From assembly GCA_002411085.1 (NCBI GenBank), contig DHQK01000039.1, forward strand, positions 16,411 to 29,813: a DNA stretch of 13,403 bases. Reading direction: 5' to 3'. Below, piece by piece: positions 13,290-13,403 of the stretch. The notes beneath the pieces are model-generated. The model searched no databases, had not been told where the DNA came from, and saw only the letters and a program-made list of their open reading frames with translations. The first letter of the stretch is position 1. Every line of letters begins with the position of its first letter. The stretch is from Marinilabilia sp. UBA5340. Lineage in GTDB: Bacteria; Bacteroidota; Bacteroidia; Bacteroidales; Marinilabiliaceae. A program made the translations under genes and the position numbers.

Positions 13290-13403
13290 TTTCTTTTATA
13301 CTCTAAAACCTATTCCTATGTTTCTCTTTTTTCCAAATATTTATTTTCGTAACGATAAACCGTAAAAACAAAGTCAGGAAAAGCAACGATTCAAAATACC
13401 CCC

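Overview
The window reads as chromosomal DNA of a Bacteroidota bacterium, most like Bacteroidales/Marinilabiliales. The grounds are AT-rich leaders with little Shine-Dalgarno sequence, two exact matches to the Bacteroidota -7 promoter box TAnnTTTG, and gene families common in that phylum (lipoprotein M13 peptidase, CoA-disulfide-reductase fusion, TPR-tailed Pif1-like helicase). The species cannot be fixed from the sequence. I see no rRNA, tRNA, CRISPR array, integrase or insertion sequence.

Layout: positions 1-291 hold no gene. They contain a palindromic repeat (92-148) and a leader with a small hairpin and direct repeats (229-268) ahead of an M13 zinc metallopeptidase lipoprotein (292-2340, +). 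This gene converges on a large minus-strand sulfur/redox gene (2543-5038); a symmetrical bidirectional terminator (2488-2525) and a fragment of a dispersed repeat (2408-2447) lie between them. The redox protein joins a pyridine-nucleotide disulfide reductase, a rhodanese, a TusA-like domain and a DsrE-like domain in one chain, with a thiol centre in each. It is divergent from a TRIC-family membrane protein (5298-5918, +). The 259-bp spacer carries a -7 box for each direction and a perfect 22-bp dyad.

A compact minus-strand operon follows, transcribed in the order M23 peptidase (10097-11821), exported TPR protein (7944-10091), Pif1-like helicase with a C-terminal TPR region (5942-7951). The first two genes are 5 bp apart and the last two overlap by 8 bp, so co-translation is likely. 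The combination of two exported, cell-envelope-type proteins with a cytoplasmic DNA helicase is the least expected arrangement here, but each family is known.

The operon is divergent from a small coiled-coil protein (11956-12249, +) resembling the sll1863 stress-response family. The spacer is dense in symmetry: a second 22-bp dyad, a 9-bp inverted repeat that recurs a third time inside the small gene, and a 17-codon upstream ORF whose stop overlaps the start of the small gene. After the small gene comes a long imperfect inverted repeat (12286-12379) ending in a T-run, then a convergent PAP2 phosphatase (12467-13234, -). The last 169 bases hold only its upstream region.

I did not find a convincing undescribed multi-gene system. 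The best leads are the M23-TPR-helicase operon, the four-domain sulfur-transfer protein, the paired 22-bp dyads and the long inverted repeat.
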